A stretch of 64,000 bases of DNA from Clostridium sp. 12(A) (GTDB lineage: Bacteria > Bacillota > Clostridia > Lachnospirales > Lachnospiraceae), in the NCBI GenBank assembly GCA_000526575.1, contig JAGI01000002.1:806001-870000 (forward strand), in the 5' to 3' direction. The position numbers and the translations under genes are program-made. The notes under the pieces were generated by a model. It had not been told where the DNA came from. It did no database searches and was given only the letters and a program-made list of their open reading frames with translations. Positions 51,603-61,261 of this stretch are shown here, in pieces (position 1 is the first letter of the stretch; each line of letters opens with the position of its first letter).

Positions 51603-54467
51603 TTAATCGCGAATATTGACTTTCGCTGCATCCAGGGCACCCGCGTTTACAATGGATTCTAAGTCAGTATAACCATAGTAGTATTTGTAAACATTCTTCG
51701 CAATATTGGCCGCATTGGATGATGAGTAGCCATACGGAATATTCACAGTAACACAGATTTCCGGATTGTCATATGGCGCATAAGAAATGAAGAAAGCATG
51801 GTTGGGTTTGTTGCGGGCTTCCTGAGCGGTACCTGTCTTACCTGCAATCTCCACTTCAAGGTCTTGAAACAACCTTTTGGTTGAACCATTTGCAATCACT
51901 TCTCTCATTCCCTGTTGTACAGTATCCCACGTTGTTGTCGCCGCGTCAATATGAGAAGAAATCTTAGGGGTATAATCTTGTATCAGATTGCCTTCAGAAT
52001 CCGTTGTTTTATCAAGTAAGCTGAGTTCAAAAACGGTTCCCCTGTTTGCGATGGCTGCCACATATCTGGAAAGCTGTACATTGGTGTACGCATGGCTTCC
52101 CTGACCCATGGCAGAACGCTCGGGAGCTTCTTTGGAAATCTGAGGATCAAGCTCTGCAATTTCTACGCCGGACTTATGATCCAGTCCGAACTTGGTTGCG
52201 TAAGTGCGTAAAACATCAAGGCCCAAATCTGGGGAGTATACGCCTCCGGCATCCGTTGACAAACGATGCCCTAAATCCGCAAATAAAAAGTTACAGGAAT
52301 TTTCTATTCCACCTACTATATTCAAAGGGCCGTGATGTCCGGAATAAATCCAGCATTTAATTGGCGGTTCCACATCGGTATAGATACCGGTACAGTTTAT
52401 AGTCTCATCGGTTGTAATGGCATGTTCTTCCAGCGCTGCAACTGCGGTAATCGGCTTAAAGGTCGAACCTGGTGCTTTTCTCGTCTGAGTCGCATTGTTA
52501 TAAAGGGGCAGAGACATGTCTGCCTGAAGCTGACTGAAATAGGTTCCATCTCCAATCCTGTTGTTGTCATACCCAGGATAAGAAACCAATGCCAGTACTT
52601 CCCCTGTTTTATCATTGGTCACTACAACACCAGCGTTACAGGGCGATAATGCCAGCTGGGCCGGTGTAATCTCCAAGGTGGACAGCTTTTTTAATAGAAA
52701 GGAGTAAGCATCTCCGGTAGCTCTTAGCTGAGCCGCATCCTGACCATCATCCTTTAATACTCCCTGGTCGTACAGGGCGAGGCACAATTCCTGACCGGTA
52801 ATAACATCATCATTAATCAGGTAACGGTAAATCCTCTTGGTAAAGTTACGGTCCCCTTCCAGATTGGTCAGTACATAATTAATTAGCTGTTCAAAGGTAT
52901 CATCCGCATTGGTATATTTGGAACCGGTTTCAAGCTTTGTGGTATCCACCCAGCCATTTGCAATTCCATAATAAAGATATTCCCTGAGACTCGTTTCATT
53001 GGATTTCCAGGCCTGGTATTCTTCACTTGAAGTATCCACCTGATCTTCTTTGATGATAGCAACCGTGGGACCTGACAAATAAGTATAGATATAAAACATA
53101 TAAGCTTTCATATCTTCCGGCAGATCCTTCATCGGTGTGGGATGGTCACTCATTAATTCGTTTTTTAAATTTGCGAATATCTGTTTTTGAGAAGATATGT
53201 ATTTGGAATAAATACTCTTTTCAACCACTGAAGCATCGGCATCCTCCAGTTCCTTTAAGGACAGTACATTGTTATTGATCAGCTGATAATAAGCATCCTT
53301 AACAGGGATTTTCATATTAGAACCATCAGTATTAGCCCCTGTTTTATAATCACCATTCACAATGGTTTTTATGAGAACACCTGCTAAAGACTGTTCAATC
53401 AAATGATAAATACCAACCTGAAGGTCTGCATCCTGATTTAAATAAACATCATTTCCAGCAGAAGAATCTGTTTCGTCCTTGGTTTGACGGATTCTTCCTA
53501 CGCTGTCTTTGTATATGGTCTTTTTGCCCTTGGTTCCCTGGAGTTCATGTTCCATGGTGTATTCAATTCCGGTACGTCCTACGATATCGTTAATATCATA
53601 GTCCTCTTTCTTCTTCTGAAGATCCTCCAACTGATCCTCAGGTACCTTTCCGGTATAACCAATAATAGGGGCAAATGGAATGCTGTAATTATAGGCACGA
53701 ATTGTAGTTTCTTCTACACTAACTCCCTGTAAGTCCCTAAGATGCTCCAAGATATCTGCTACTGTCTCATCACTGACCTGGGAGGCTACTGTCGTCGCCT
53801 CATATTTCCGGTAGGACATGAGACGCAGTGCATATTTAATATTAATAATATCAAGGGCTTCCTGGTCCGTTAAAGTGATTATGTTACCTTTTGAGTCTTT
53901 GAAATCCTTTAAGCTATTTTCTTTGCAGGCCCAATCAAACAGCTCTCTTGCGCTTAAATTCGAGGGATACTTCCCCTTTTCGTCATCAAGCTCGTCTACA
54001 CTTTTTAATCCGTAATAATCACGAAGGAACCTTTTTCTTGACGTTTCAGAGGATGAGGTATAAACCATATCTCCATTTGAGTCTATGGCCACTTCAAATT
54101 TACTCTGAATGGTCTCTTTATGCTTCTGAAGGATTCTCACCAGGTTCAAGTACATATTATTTCTGGCGGCTGCAGTTTTATAGGCTCCGTTATCCTGAAC
54201 CGTCACCGAATAAGCCAGCTTGTTATAAGCTAAGACCTTGCCATTCCTGTCATAAATATTGCCTCTTGTACCAGCTGTGGTGATGGTCTGCTCCGTTATC
54301 TGGAAATATTCATTAAGGGCCTTTTCTCCATTGATAATCTGCATATGGAACAGCTTGTTAATTAAGCCGGCATACATGGCAAAACAAATGATTCCAAGTA
54401 CGAAAAGCCGGGATGATACAGCTTTTTTTAAAAACTCAGAAACGATGTCCAATAAATCCCTAAACAA
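51603..54467 (-). CDS. mrdA: Penicillin-binding protein 2 (elongation transpeptidase)
   Basis: 954 residues, longer than the 600-720 typical of PBP2. One N-terminal membrane helix (SRLFVLGIICFAMYAGLINK), the pedestal domain with GTRGNIYDRNGKVLAYNKLA, then a long segment (~residues 345-600) rich in Asp, Lys and Tyr, and the transpeptidase domain with SxxK in APGSTFKPITAV, SxN as SCN in ENSCNFLFADLG, and KTG in AGKTGTAQEA. It crosslinks new wall with RodA. It overlaps mreD by 8 bp. Confidence 0.93.
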   Translation of the reverse strand: MFRDLLDIVSEFLKKAVSSRLFVLGIICFAMYAGLINKLFHMQIINGEKALNEYFQITEQTITTAGTRGNIYDRNGKVLAYNKLAYSVTVQDNGAYKTAAARNNMYLNLVRILQKHKETIQSKFEVAIDSNGDMVYTSSSETSRKRFLRDYYGLKSVDELDDEKGKYPSNLSARELFDWACKENSLKDFKDSKGNIITLTDQEALDIINIKYALRLMSYRKYEATTVASQVSDETVADILEHLRDLQGVSVEETTIRAYNYSIPFAPIIGYTGKVPEDQLEDLQKKKEDYDINDIVGRTGIEYTMEHELQGTKGKKTIYKDSVGRIRQTKDETDSSAGNDVYLNQDADLQVGIYHLIEQSLAGVLIKTIVNGDYKTGANTDGSNMKIPVKDAYYQLINNNVLSLKELEDADASVVEKSIYSKYISSQKQIFANLKNELMSDHPTPMKDLPEDMKAYMFYIYTYLSGPTVAIIKEDQVDTSSEEYQAWKSNETSLREYLYYGIANGWVDTTKLETGSKYTNADDTFEQLINYVLTNLEGDRNFTKRIYRYLINDDVITGQELCLALYDQGVLKDDGQDAAQLRATGDAYSFLLKKLSTLEITPAQLALSPCNAGVVVTNDKTGEVLALVSYPGYDNNRIGDGTYFSQLQADMSLPLYNNATQTRKAPGSTFKPITAVAALEEHAITTDETINCTGIYTDVEPPIKCWIYSGHHGPLNIVGGIENSCNFLFADLGHRLSTDAGGVYSPDLGLDVLRTYATKFGLDHKSGVEIAELDPQISKEAPERSAMGQGSHAYTNVQLSRYVAAIANRGTVFELSLLDKTTDSEGNLIQDYTPKISSHIDAATTTWDTVQQGMREVIANGSTKRLFQDLEVEIAGKTGTAQEARNKPNHAFFISYAPYDNPEICVTVNIPYGYSSSNAANIAKNVYKYYYGYTDLESIVNAGALDAAKVNIRD

Positions 54468-54978
54468 TGTTAGAATCTCCTCTTTTTCCTATGTCTTCCA
54501 AATGACGATTTAAAATCAGGAATACCCGATAAAGAAGCAGTGTCGTCACTACGGTAAAAATGATTTCCGGCAGCACGATGTTAACAAAATAGTATCCAAT
54601 CCTTAGCTTTTGGCGGATCAGGAACCGGAAAACATAAATGTAAAAGTTGTAAGCCAATTCATTCAGTACGCTGAGTATTAAAGGAAGGGTAATATAATCT
54701 TCGTAATAATACTTGGTGCAAATACCGTTCACATACCCTACATATAGAAAAATCAGGGTATAAAAGCCGAAGGGACCAGTATAAAACAGATCCATCAGCA
54801 ACCCGGAAAGCAGACCGTAATACATTCCTGCCTCTTTTCCATGCATGAAGCCGAAGGAAAAGGTCAGAATTAAAAGCAGATTTGGAGACGCTGATAAAAA
54901 CGGCAGCAATGGGAATATACAGTTTTGAATGGTAAATGCCAGAATAATCAGCAGTACATTGAAAAAAACACGTCTCAT
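54460..54978 (-). CDS. mreD: Rod shape-determining protein MreD
   Basis: 172 residues, five to six membrane helices, with the MreD-typical FTIQNCIFPLLPFLSASPNL and FGFMHGKEAGMYYGLLSGLL then DLFYTGPFGFYTLIF. It is a membrane part of the elongation complex. It sits between mreC (14 bp) and the PBP2 gene (8 bp overlap). Confidence 0.93.
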   Translation of the reverse strand: MRRVFFNVLLIILAFTIQNCIFPLLPFLSASPNLLLILTFSFGFMHGKEAGMYYGLLSGLLMDLFYTGPFGFYTLIFLYVGYVNGICTKYYYEDYITLPLILSVLNELAYNFYIYVFRFLIRQKLRIGYYFVNIVLPEIIFTVVTTLLLYRVFLILNRHLEDIGKRGDSNIV

Positions 54979-54992
54979 GATACTCCTTTTCG

Positions 54993-55889
54993 CTATTGAG
55001 AAGCACTTTCCGTCGCCTGAGTTTCAGCGGAAGTTGTCTCCTGGGAAGTTTCTTCTTTCATCATTTCAGATTTTAATTTCGTAATAACCAGTACTTCCTG
55101 CAGACTGTCAAATTCCGCGGCAGGGACCAGATATCCGGATTTTGTAACATTGTTACTGTCATTGGTAATATCAGCGGCGTAACCCACTAAAAGTCCTGGA
55201 AGGAACACCGAGCTTATATTGGAAGTGACAATTTTATCTCCATTCTTTAAGTCGCTATCCTTTAATACATTGGTGATTCTAAGTCTTCCTTCTTTAAATA
55301 AAGTCAGATCACCGGCAACAATACAGCTGTCACCAGACTGCATTGCCATACTGCTTACACGGCTGGAATCATCAATGATAGAACGGACTGTGGCATAATT
55401 AGCACCTACATCCGTGACGATTCCTACAAGGCCTCCGCCAGCCATTACATTCATATTCACAGCAATGCCATCCTTGGAACCCTTGTCAATACGGAACACC
55501 TGAAACCAGTTGCTGGAATCATTGGCAATGACTCTGGCTCCCACTTTTTCATATTGTCCGTACTGCTGATCCAGACCATAGAGCTTTCGAAGGCGGTTTA
55601 GTTCCAGTTCCTCTGATTGAAGTCTGGTATTTTCTTCGGTCAGCTGTGTGATGATATCTTTCATCTCTTTATTTTCTTTTTGGGCACTGTGCAATTTAGA
55701 AAGGTCTGTGATTTCCCCGTATATGGCGGAACCCACTGAATTAACTCCTGACTGCACCGGAATCAGGACATAGCCCACGCCCGTCCGGAGAGGGGTCAGC
55801 CACGTGTCGCGAATCGAGGTCAGCCCAATCAGAAGGATACAAAATACGGTTAATGATATAAGAACATATTTACTGCGCTTTGATTCCAT
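54993..55889 (-). CDS. mreC: Rod shape-determining protein MreC
   Basis: 298 residues: one N-terminal helix (YVLISLTVFCILLIGLTSIR), a coiled coil (~65-105; KENKEMKDIITQLTEENTRL), and the periplasmic double beta-barrel with ARVIANDSSNWFQVFRIDKG, GLVGIVTDVGANYATVRSII and LLVGYAADI. The C-terminal tail is Glu/Thr/Ser rich. It starts one base after radC ends; no mreB lies upstream in this cluster, which is unusual. Confidence 0.94.
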   Translation of the reverse strand: MESKRSKYVLISLTVFCILLIGLTSIRDTWLTPLRTGVGYVLIPVQSGVNSVGSAIYGEITDLSKLHSAQKENKEMKDIITQLTEENTRLQSEELELNRLRKLYGLDQQYGQYEKVGARVIANDSSNWFQVFRIDKGSKDGIAVNMNVMAGGGLVGIVTDVGANYATVRSIIDDSSRVSSMAMQSGDSCIVAGDLTLFKEGRLRITNVLKDSDLKNGDKIVTSNISSVFLPGLLVGYAADITNDSNNVTKSGYLVPAAEFDSLQEVLVITKLKSEMMKEETSQETTSAETQATESASQ

Positions 55890-56585
55890 TTACAAGATTC
55901 CCCGTTCTTTCAAACTGATATAACAATTATCTCCTATAATTATGTGATCTAACAGCCGAATGCCTAATAATTCTCCGGCTTCCTTAACTCTTTTGGTAAG
56001 GTTGATATCTTCTCTGCTTGGAGCTGGGTCACCACTTGGGTGATTGTGAATCATCACCAGGCTCACGGCATGATGTTTTACAGCTTCAATGAAAATCTCT
56101 CTGGGAGAAACTACGGATACATTGACCGTTCCCTGAGAGATCATTATGTCCCTGATCAGGACTCCCTTTGTATTCAGAAGCATCACATAAACAAGCTCCT
56201 GTTCCCTGTGACGCATGTCTTCCACATAATAGTTGACAATATCAAGGGGATTATGAAAAGAGGCCGCTTCCAGCTGGGCTGTTCTTTTCCAAATGCGTTT
56301 GGAAAGTTCTCCGATGCATAAAAGCTGGGCACCTTTGACTGTTCCGATTCCTTTCACCTGCATGAGTTCCTGCATAGAAAGGTGTAAAAGCCCTAAAATA
56401 CCCTTTTTCGGATAATTTAGGGCCAGTATCTTTTGTGCCAGTATCAGAGAATTCTCTCCTCTGCTGCCTGTGCGGATAATGATTGATAAAAGTTCCGCGT
56501 CGCTTAAGCTCTGTGCCCCTTCTTTCAAACACTTTTCATAGGGCCTCTCATCCGATGGGATGTCTTTCATGGTTATACGTTTCAT
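55890..56585 (-). CDS. radC: RadC (JAB/MPN domain) protein
   Basis: 231 residues. N-terminal helix-hairpin-helix region (LSMQELMQVKGIGTVKGAQL) and C-terminal JAMM metalloprotease-like domain with MIHNHPSGDPAPSREDINLT, carrying H-x-H-P-S-G-D-x(4)-D metal ligands. Although named for DNA repair, its function is unproven. ATG 56585 follows CAGGAGA. Its location directly before mreC is the common Firmicutes order radC-mreB-mreC with mreB missing. Confidence 0.93.
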   Translation of the reverse strand: MKRITMKDIPSDERPYEKCLKEGAQSLSDAELLSIIIRTGSRGENSLILAQKILALNYPKKGILGLLHLSMQELMQVKGIGTVKGAQLLCIGELSKRIWKRTAQLEAASFHNPLDIVNYYVEDMRHREQELVYVMLLNTKGVLIRDIMISQGTVNVSVVSPREIFIEAVKHHAVSLVMIHNHPSGDPAPSREDINLTKRVKEAGELLGIRLLDHIIIGDNCYISLKERGIL

Positions 56586-56635
56586 ATGTCTCCTGTCCGT
56601 TACTCTCCAGGCACGTGTGTAGACATATGTAAGAA

Positions 56636-56938
56636 TCAAATGAACCGATACGTTATGAGGGCTGCCCCTATTCCTATAATGCCGGACATGGTGATTTTTA
56701 AATTAAAACCAAAGGTAATGACTAAAATGCCGAAATTTACCACGATGGGAGTATCAAAGCCAAAGGACTGTCCTGCACTTAGCCATGACAATCCGGATAT
56801 ACCCTCAGTAAGATTTCCAACAAAGCCTCCTAGTACAACACCGGCAAGCATAAGAAGAAGCAGTATCCAGCAATTTTTGTACTTCATCTGCTCTGCTACC
56901 CCTTTTGGTTTAATGGCAGGAATGTCCATACCTATCAT
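56636..56938 (-). CDS. DUF4321 membrane protein
   Basis: 100 residues, two hydrophobic segments (CWILLLLMLAGVVLGGFVGN and the VVNFGILVITFGFNLKITMS region) matching the short DUF4321 family found beside radC/mre genes in Clostridia. Function unknown. The start is uncertain: ATGs at residues 1, 4 and 18 lack a clear ribosome site. Confidence 0.75.
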   Translation of the reverse strand: MIGMDIPAIKPKGVAEQMKYKNCWILLLLMLAGVVLGGFVGNLTEGISGLSWLSAGQSFGFDTPIVVNFGILVITFGFNLKITMSGIIGIGAALITYRFI

Positions 56939-56978
56939 GATATTTTAGCATAGTTTTCCATTCGTGTATACCGTTTTT

Positions 56979-58259
56979 TTAGATTTGAACCAAACCTGCA
57001 TCCAAAAGCTTTTGCAGAGACATTAAAATACCAAGCTTTGCATGATACCAGGTAAGCCCTCCCTGAAAATAAACAGCGTAGGGTGGTTTGATAGGCCCAT
57101 CCGCACTTAATTCAATGGAGGAACCCTGGACAAATGCACCAGCTGCCATAATAACAGGGGCATCGTATCCCGGCATATCCCATGGTTCTGGTGAAACAAA
57201 GCTGTCAACCGGAGCTGCCGCCTGAATTCCCTGGCAAAATGCGATAACGCCTTCCGGATTTCCAAAGGTAACAGCCTGTATGATATCATGACGGGATTCG
57301 CTTCCGTTTGGTACTACTTGAAATCCCAGTTTTTCATATACATTGGCTGCAAACACGGCCCCTTTTAAAGCACCGGCAACTACCGTTGGAGACAGGAATA
57401 ATCCCTGATAAAAGGCCTGGTTAAGTCCAAGACTTGCTCCTACCTCTTTTCCAAGACCTGGGGCTGTCAGCCGATAGGATGCCTTGTCAATGCATTCTGT
57501 TTTTCCGGCAATGTAGCCACCTATGGGAGCAAGACCGCCACCTGGATTTTTGATCAGAGATCCAACAATCATATCAGCCCCAACATCAGACGGCTCCATC
57601 CGTTCAACGAATTCTCCATAGCAGTTATCCACCATACAGATTACATCCGGCTTGATTTCTTTGACAAAGGCAATCAGCTCACCAATCTGTGAAACAGAGA
57701 ACGTGGGACGTGTATCGTAGCCTTTTGATCTTTGGATGGTAACAAGCTTTGTCCGTTCATTGATAGCTTTTTTAATGGATTCGTAATCAAATGTACCATT
57801 TGGAAGTAGATCCACCTGACGGTATATCACTCCATACTCTTTTAGAGAACCAGTACTCTCTCTGATACCAATTACTTCTTCTAAGGTATCGTAGGGCTTA
57901 CCGGCTGGAGAAAGCAGTTCATCACCTGGGCGTAGGTTTCCGGAAAGTGCGATAGAAAGGGCGTGAGTTCCGCTGATTAAGTTTGGTCTTACCAAAGCAC
58001 TTTCTGTGTGGAAGACACTGGCATAAACATCTTCTAAAGTATCTCGTCCAAGATCGTTATAACCGTAGCCAGTGGTCGCTGCAAAGTGAATATCACTGAC
58101 CCGGTTATCCTGCATGGCTTTGATTACCTTCATTTGATTGTATTCTGCATTTTCATCTATTTCCTGAAAACGATCTTTTAAGCTATCTTCTATCTTTTTT
58201 CCAAAATCCAGGACTTTCTTGCTAATTCCAAGATTCTCGTACATTGCATTTATTTCCAT
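56979..58259 (-). CDS. Methionine gamma-lyase family PLP enzyme (aluminium-resistance protein family)
   Basis: 426 residues of fold type I PLP enzymes. PLP Lys is in IVGSLIKNPGGGLAPIGGYI and the cofactor-phosphate region in NLISGTHALSIALSGNLRPG. This is the YnbB/'aluminium resistance' subfamily adjoining miaA in many Firmicutes; true methionine gamma-lyase activity has not been shown for most. It overlaps the miaA end by 10 bp. Confidence 0.88.
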   Translation of the reverse strand: MEINAMYENLGISKKVLDFGKKIEDSLKDRFQEIDENAEYNQMKVIKAMQDNRVSDIHFAATTGYGYNDLGRDTLEDVYASVFHTESALVRPNLISGTHALSIALSGNLRPGDELLSPAGKPYDTLEEVIGIRESTGSLKEYGVIYRQVDLLPNGTFDYESIKKAINERTKLVTIQRSKGYDTRPTFSVSQIGELIAFVKEIKPDVICMVDNCYGEFVERMEPSDVGADMIVGSLIKNPGGGLAPIGGYIAGKTECIDKASYRLTAPGLGKEVGASLGLNQAFYQGLFLSPTVVAGALKGAVFAANVYEKLGFQVVPNGSESRHDIIQAVTFGNPEGVIAFCQGIQAAAPVDSFVSPEPWDMPGYDAPVIMAAGAFVQGSSIELSADGPIKPPYAVYFQGGLTWYHAKLGILMSLQKLLDAGLVQI

Positions 58260-59212
58260 TGTTCCTTTTTCTCCAATCCGTATGTCTCATTGATCTCCTG
58301 TATCATGGTTTCCAGCACCTTGTCCATATCATTGTTAAAGTCAGGCAGATTCAGCCATTTCACATCTCGTTCTCTTTTAAACCAGGTAATCTGGCGTTTG
58401 GCAAAATGTCTGGTGTCTCTTTTTAACAGATAAACAGCGTCTGAAAGAGTACATTCTCCCTGCAGATGATCCAGAATCTCTTTGTATCCCAATCCCTGCA
58501 TGGAAACCATGTCTCTGGTGCAGCCAGAATCTTTTAACTCTTTCACTTCCTCAACCAGTCCCTGCTTCATCATCTCGTCCACCCGTTGATCAATTCTTTG
58601 ATAAAGGATGTCCCGGTCTGTATTAACAACGTAATACAGGAAGTCATAAGGAGACTCCTTTTGCCGTTCCCTTTTATTGTGTTCTGAGATCCGCTCTCCT
58701 GTCTGCCGGTAATATTCAATGGCCCGGATTACCCGCTTTTTATTGTTGGCATGAATCTGTTCGGCGGATTCAGGATCTATGGCAAGAAGCATCCCGTGAA
58801 GATACTCTGCTCCTTTTTCTTTTGCAAGAGCTTCCAGCTCATCTCTTATGGAAGTGTCCTCTCCATTCTCTGTAAAATCAATGTCATTTAACAGGGCCTG
58901 GATATAAAAACCGGTGCCTCCCGCAACAATGGGTATGTTTCCCCTGGAATAGATCTCTTCCACAGCTGCCTTCGCCAGTTTTTGAAACACGGTCACATTA
59001 AATTCTTCGTCTGGTTCCAGAACATCAATAAGATGATGGGGGATTCCCATCATCTCCTCTTTTGTGATTTTGGCAGAGCCGATATCCATACGGCGGTAGA
59101 CCTGCATGGAATCGGCACTGATAATTTCTCCACCGATCGCCTTTGCAAGGCGTATGGACAATGCTGTCTTCCCCACCGCAGTAGGGCCGGTTAAAATAAT
59201 TAATGGTTTCAT
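58250..59212 (-). CDS. miaA: tRNA dimethylallyltransferase
   Basis: 320 residues. P-loop LTGPTAVGKTALSIRLAKAI, DSMQVYRRMDIGSAK, HHLIDVLEPDEEFNV and GGTGFYIQALLND are standard MiaA motifs. It isopentenylates A37 of tRNAs reading UNN codons. It overlaps mutL by 1 bp and is the third of mutS-mutL-miaA. Confidence 0.96.
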   Translation of the reverse strand: MKPLIILTGPTAVGKTALSIRLAKAIGGEIISADSMQVYRRMDIGSAKITKEEMMGIPHHLIDVLEPDEEFNVTVFQKLAKAAVEEIYSRGNIPIVAGGTGFYIQALLNDIDFTENGEDTSIRDELEALAKEKGAEYLHGMLLAIDPESAEQIHANNKKRVIRAIEYYRQTGERISEHNKRERQKESPYDFLYYVVNTDRDILYQRIDQRVDEMMKQGLVEEVKELKDSGCTRDMVSMQGLGYKEILDHLQGECTLSDAVYLLKRDTRHFAKRQITWFKRERDVKWLNLPDFNNDMDKVLETMIQEINETYGLEKKEQWK

Positions 59213-61194
59213 TACACGATCCTCTTAAATTTCTTTTCCAGCTCATATTTACTCATGGAAATAATCGTAGGTCTTCCGTGAGGACAGGCGTAAGGATTCT
59301 CTAAGCCCAGAAGCTGATCAATCAGTTCGTTGGCCTCTGCAAAGGAAAGGCGGTTATTGCCTTTTACGGCTCCCTTACATGACATGGAAGCAATTTTTTC
59401 ATATATGACATCTGGATTGCTGACAGCTGCATCTTCTGAAAGGCCGTCGATCATCTCAATCAAAAGTTCTTTTTTTGCAATGGAAAATAAATTAGCCGGA
59501 ACTCCTCTGACCGCATATTCTCTTCCCCCAAAAGGTTCGATTTCAAAGCCCATTTCAGTGAAATATTTCAGATGCTGATTGAGCAAGACCTCTTCATTCC
59601 GGTTCAGAGTCAGAATAATGGGCGGATTTATTAACTGGGAGGTATACTCCCTTGTTTTTAGTGTTGCCATGGTTTTCTCATATAAAACCTTTTCATGGGC
59701 AGCATGTTGATCAATGATATAAAGCTGCTCATTAAATTCCACCAGCCAGTAGGTATCAAAAAGCTGTCCAATCAGCTTATGCATGGATCTGGCCTTTGGC
59801 TCCAACAATTTTCCATCAAAGAGATCCATTTGTTTGGGCTTCTCTTCCGGTTGTACCGGGGGGTCCGGTAGAGTTTCTGGTAAAGCTTCCGTTAGAGCTT
59901 CCAGTGTGTTAGCTTTGTTTATAGATGCCTGGGGCTTTAGCCAGTTGGCCGAAAGTTCATCTGGTTCTCTGACCATCTCCGGCAGAATGTTTTGAGAGGG
60001 TGCTGGGATCAACCGTTTCTTAAATCCTTCTGTGATTCCAGGAGAAGTAGTATATTCTTTTACCGATCCTTTTGCCGCAGACTGCTGCTGCATTGCCATA
60101 AGCCTGTTTTTTTCAAAAGGCTCAGGAGCGGGTTCGTGCTTTTTCACAGACATACTCAGTCGGCTGTCTTCTGTCCTTTTTACCAGCTCGACCTCAGGAA
60201 TCAATTCCTTATGGGCAAGAGCACTGGCAACTGCCTGGTATACCATGTGATAGACCATCTCCCCATCCCGGAAACGCAGCTCCATCTTTGTGGGATGGAC
60301 ATTTACATCCAGTGTTTCAGGATCAATGGTAAAATGAAGCATGGTAAATGGGTACTTGTGCTGCATCATAAAGGGCTTATAAGCTTCCTCAATGGCGCGG
60401 CAGATTACAGTGCTTTTTATGTATCTTCCATTAATAAAATAATTTTCATAGTTCCGGTTTCCTCTGGCAATTACCGGTTTTCCAATGTATCCTTCTACGG
60501 AAATATCCGGCTTTTTAACGGAAACCTCTAAAAGATTGGAAGCAATTTCCCTTCCAAAAACCGTGTATACAATATCCTTTAAATTATGATTTCCAGAAGT
60601 ATGTAGCTTGTTCTGATTATTCTGGATAAAACGGATGGAGACCTCAGGATGGGACAATGCCAGCTTTTCCACCAGCTCCGCCACATGTGCCCCTTCGGTC
60701 ATGGGAGTCTTTAAGAACTTTTTTCTGGCCGGAGTGTTAAAAAATAAGTTTCTGGCGATAAAGGTAGTTCCTTCCGGAGCACCGATTTCTTCCAGAGTCT
60801 TCTCCTCTCCGCCGTCAATCTGATAGCGGGTCCCCGTAAGTCCAATACTGGTCTTAGTAATCAGCTCTACCTGGGAAACAGAAGCTATGCTTGCAAGCGC
60901 CTCACCCCTGAAGCCCAGAGAGGAAACGGTAAATAAATCTTCTACCGATTTGATCTTACTCGTGGAATGGCGTAAAAATGCAAGAGGGACTTCTTCTTTT
61001 GGGATTCCGCATCCATTATCAGTGACACGGATAAAGCTGGTTCCTCCTTCTTTAATCTCCACAGTTACAGCAGTGGCCTTTGCATCAATGGCATTCTCCA
61101 GCAACTCCTTGACCACAGATGCCGGGCGTTCTATTACCTCACCAGCCGCAATCTTATTAATCGTATTTTGATCAAGTACTGTTATATTCGGCAT
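59212..61194 (-). CDS. mutL: DNA mismatch repair protein MutL
   Basis: 660 residues. GHKL ATPase domain with ELLENAIDAKAT, DNGCGI and LGFRGEALASIASV; the C-terminal domain holds the endonuclease motif DQHAAHEKVLYE (about residue 495) and ACPHGRPT, so this is a nicking MutL as expected in an organism without MutH. The middle linker (~360-470) is Pro/Glu rich. It lies 67 bp after mutS. Confidence 0.96.
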   Translation of the reverse strand: MPNITVLDQNTINKIAAGEVIERPASVVKELLENAIDAKATAVTVEIKEGGTSFIRVTDNGCGIPKEEVPLAFLRHSTSKIKSVEDLFTVSSLGFRGEALASIASVSQVELITKTSIGLTGTRYQIDGGEEKTLEEIGAPEGTTFIARNLFFNTPARKKFLKTPMTEGAHVAELVEKLALSHPEVSIRFIQNNQNKLHTSGNHNLKDIVYTVFGREIASNLLEVSVKKPDISVEGYIGKPVIARGNRNYENYFINGRYIKSTVICRAIEEAYKPFMMQHKYPFTMLHFTIDPETLDVNVHPTKMELRFRDGEMVYHMVYQAVASALAHKELIPEVELVKRTEDSRLSMSVKKHEPAPEPFEKNRLMAMQQQSAAKGSVKEYTTSPGITEGFKKRLIPAPSQNILPEMVREPDELSANWLKPQASINKANTLEALTEALPETLPDPPVQPEEKPKQMDLFDGKLLEPKARSMHKLIGQLFDTYWLVEFNEQLYIIDQHAAHEKVLYEKTMATLKTREYTSQLINPPIILTLNRNEEVLLNQHLKYFTEMGFEIEPFGGREYAVRGVPANLFSIAKKELLIEMIDGLSEDAAVSNPDVIYEKIASMSCKGAVKGNNRLSFAEANELIDQLLGLENPYACPHGRPTIISMSKYELEKKFKRIV

Positions 61195-61261
61195 GACACC
61201 AGCTCCTTTCTCCTTGTCCGATTACATGTTAAGGACATAAAGGGATTCCCCAAACAGTTTC

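Noticed and set aside
60032-60531. Long open frames on the + strand inside mutL
   Set aside because: They are antisense shadows of a well-supported gene, without ribosome sites or recognisable motifs.
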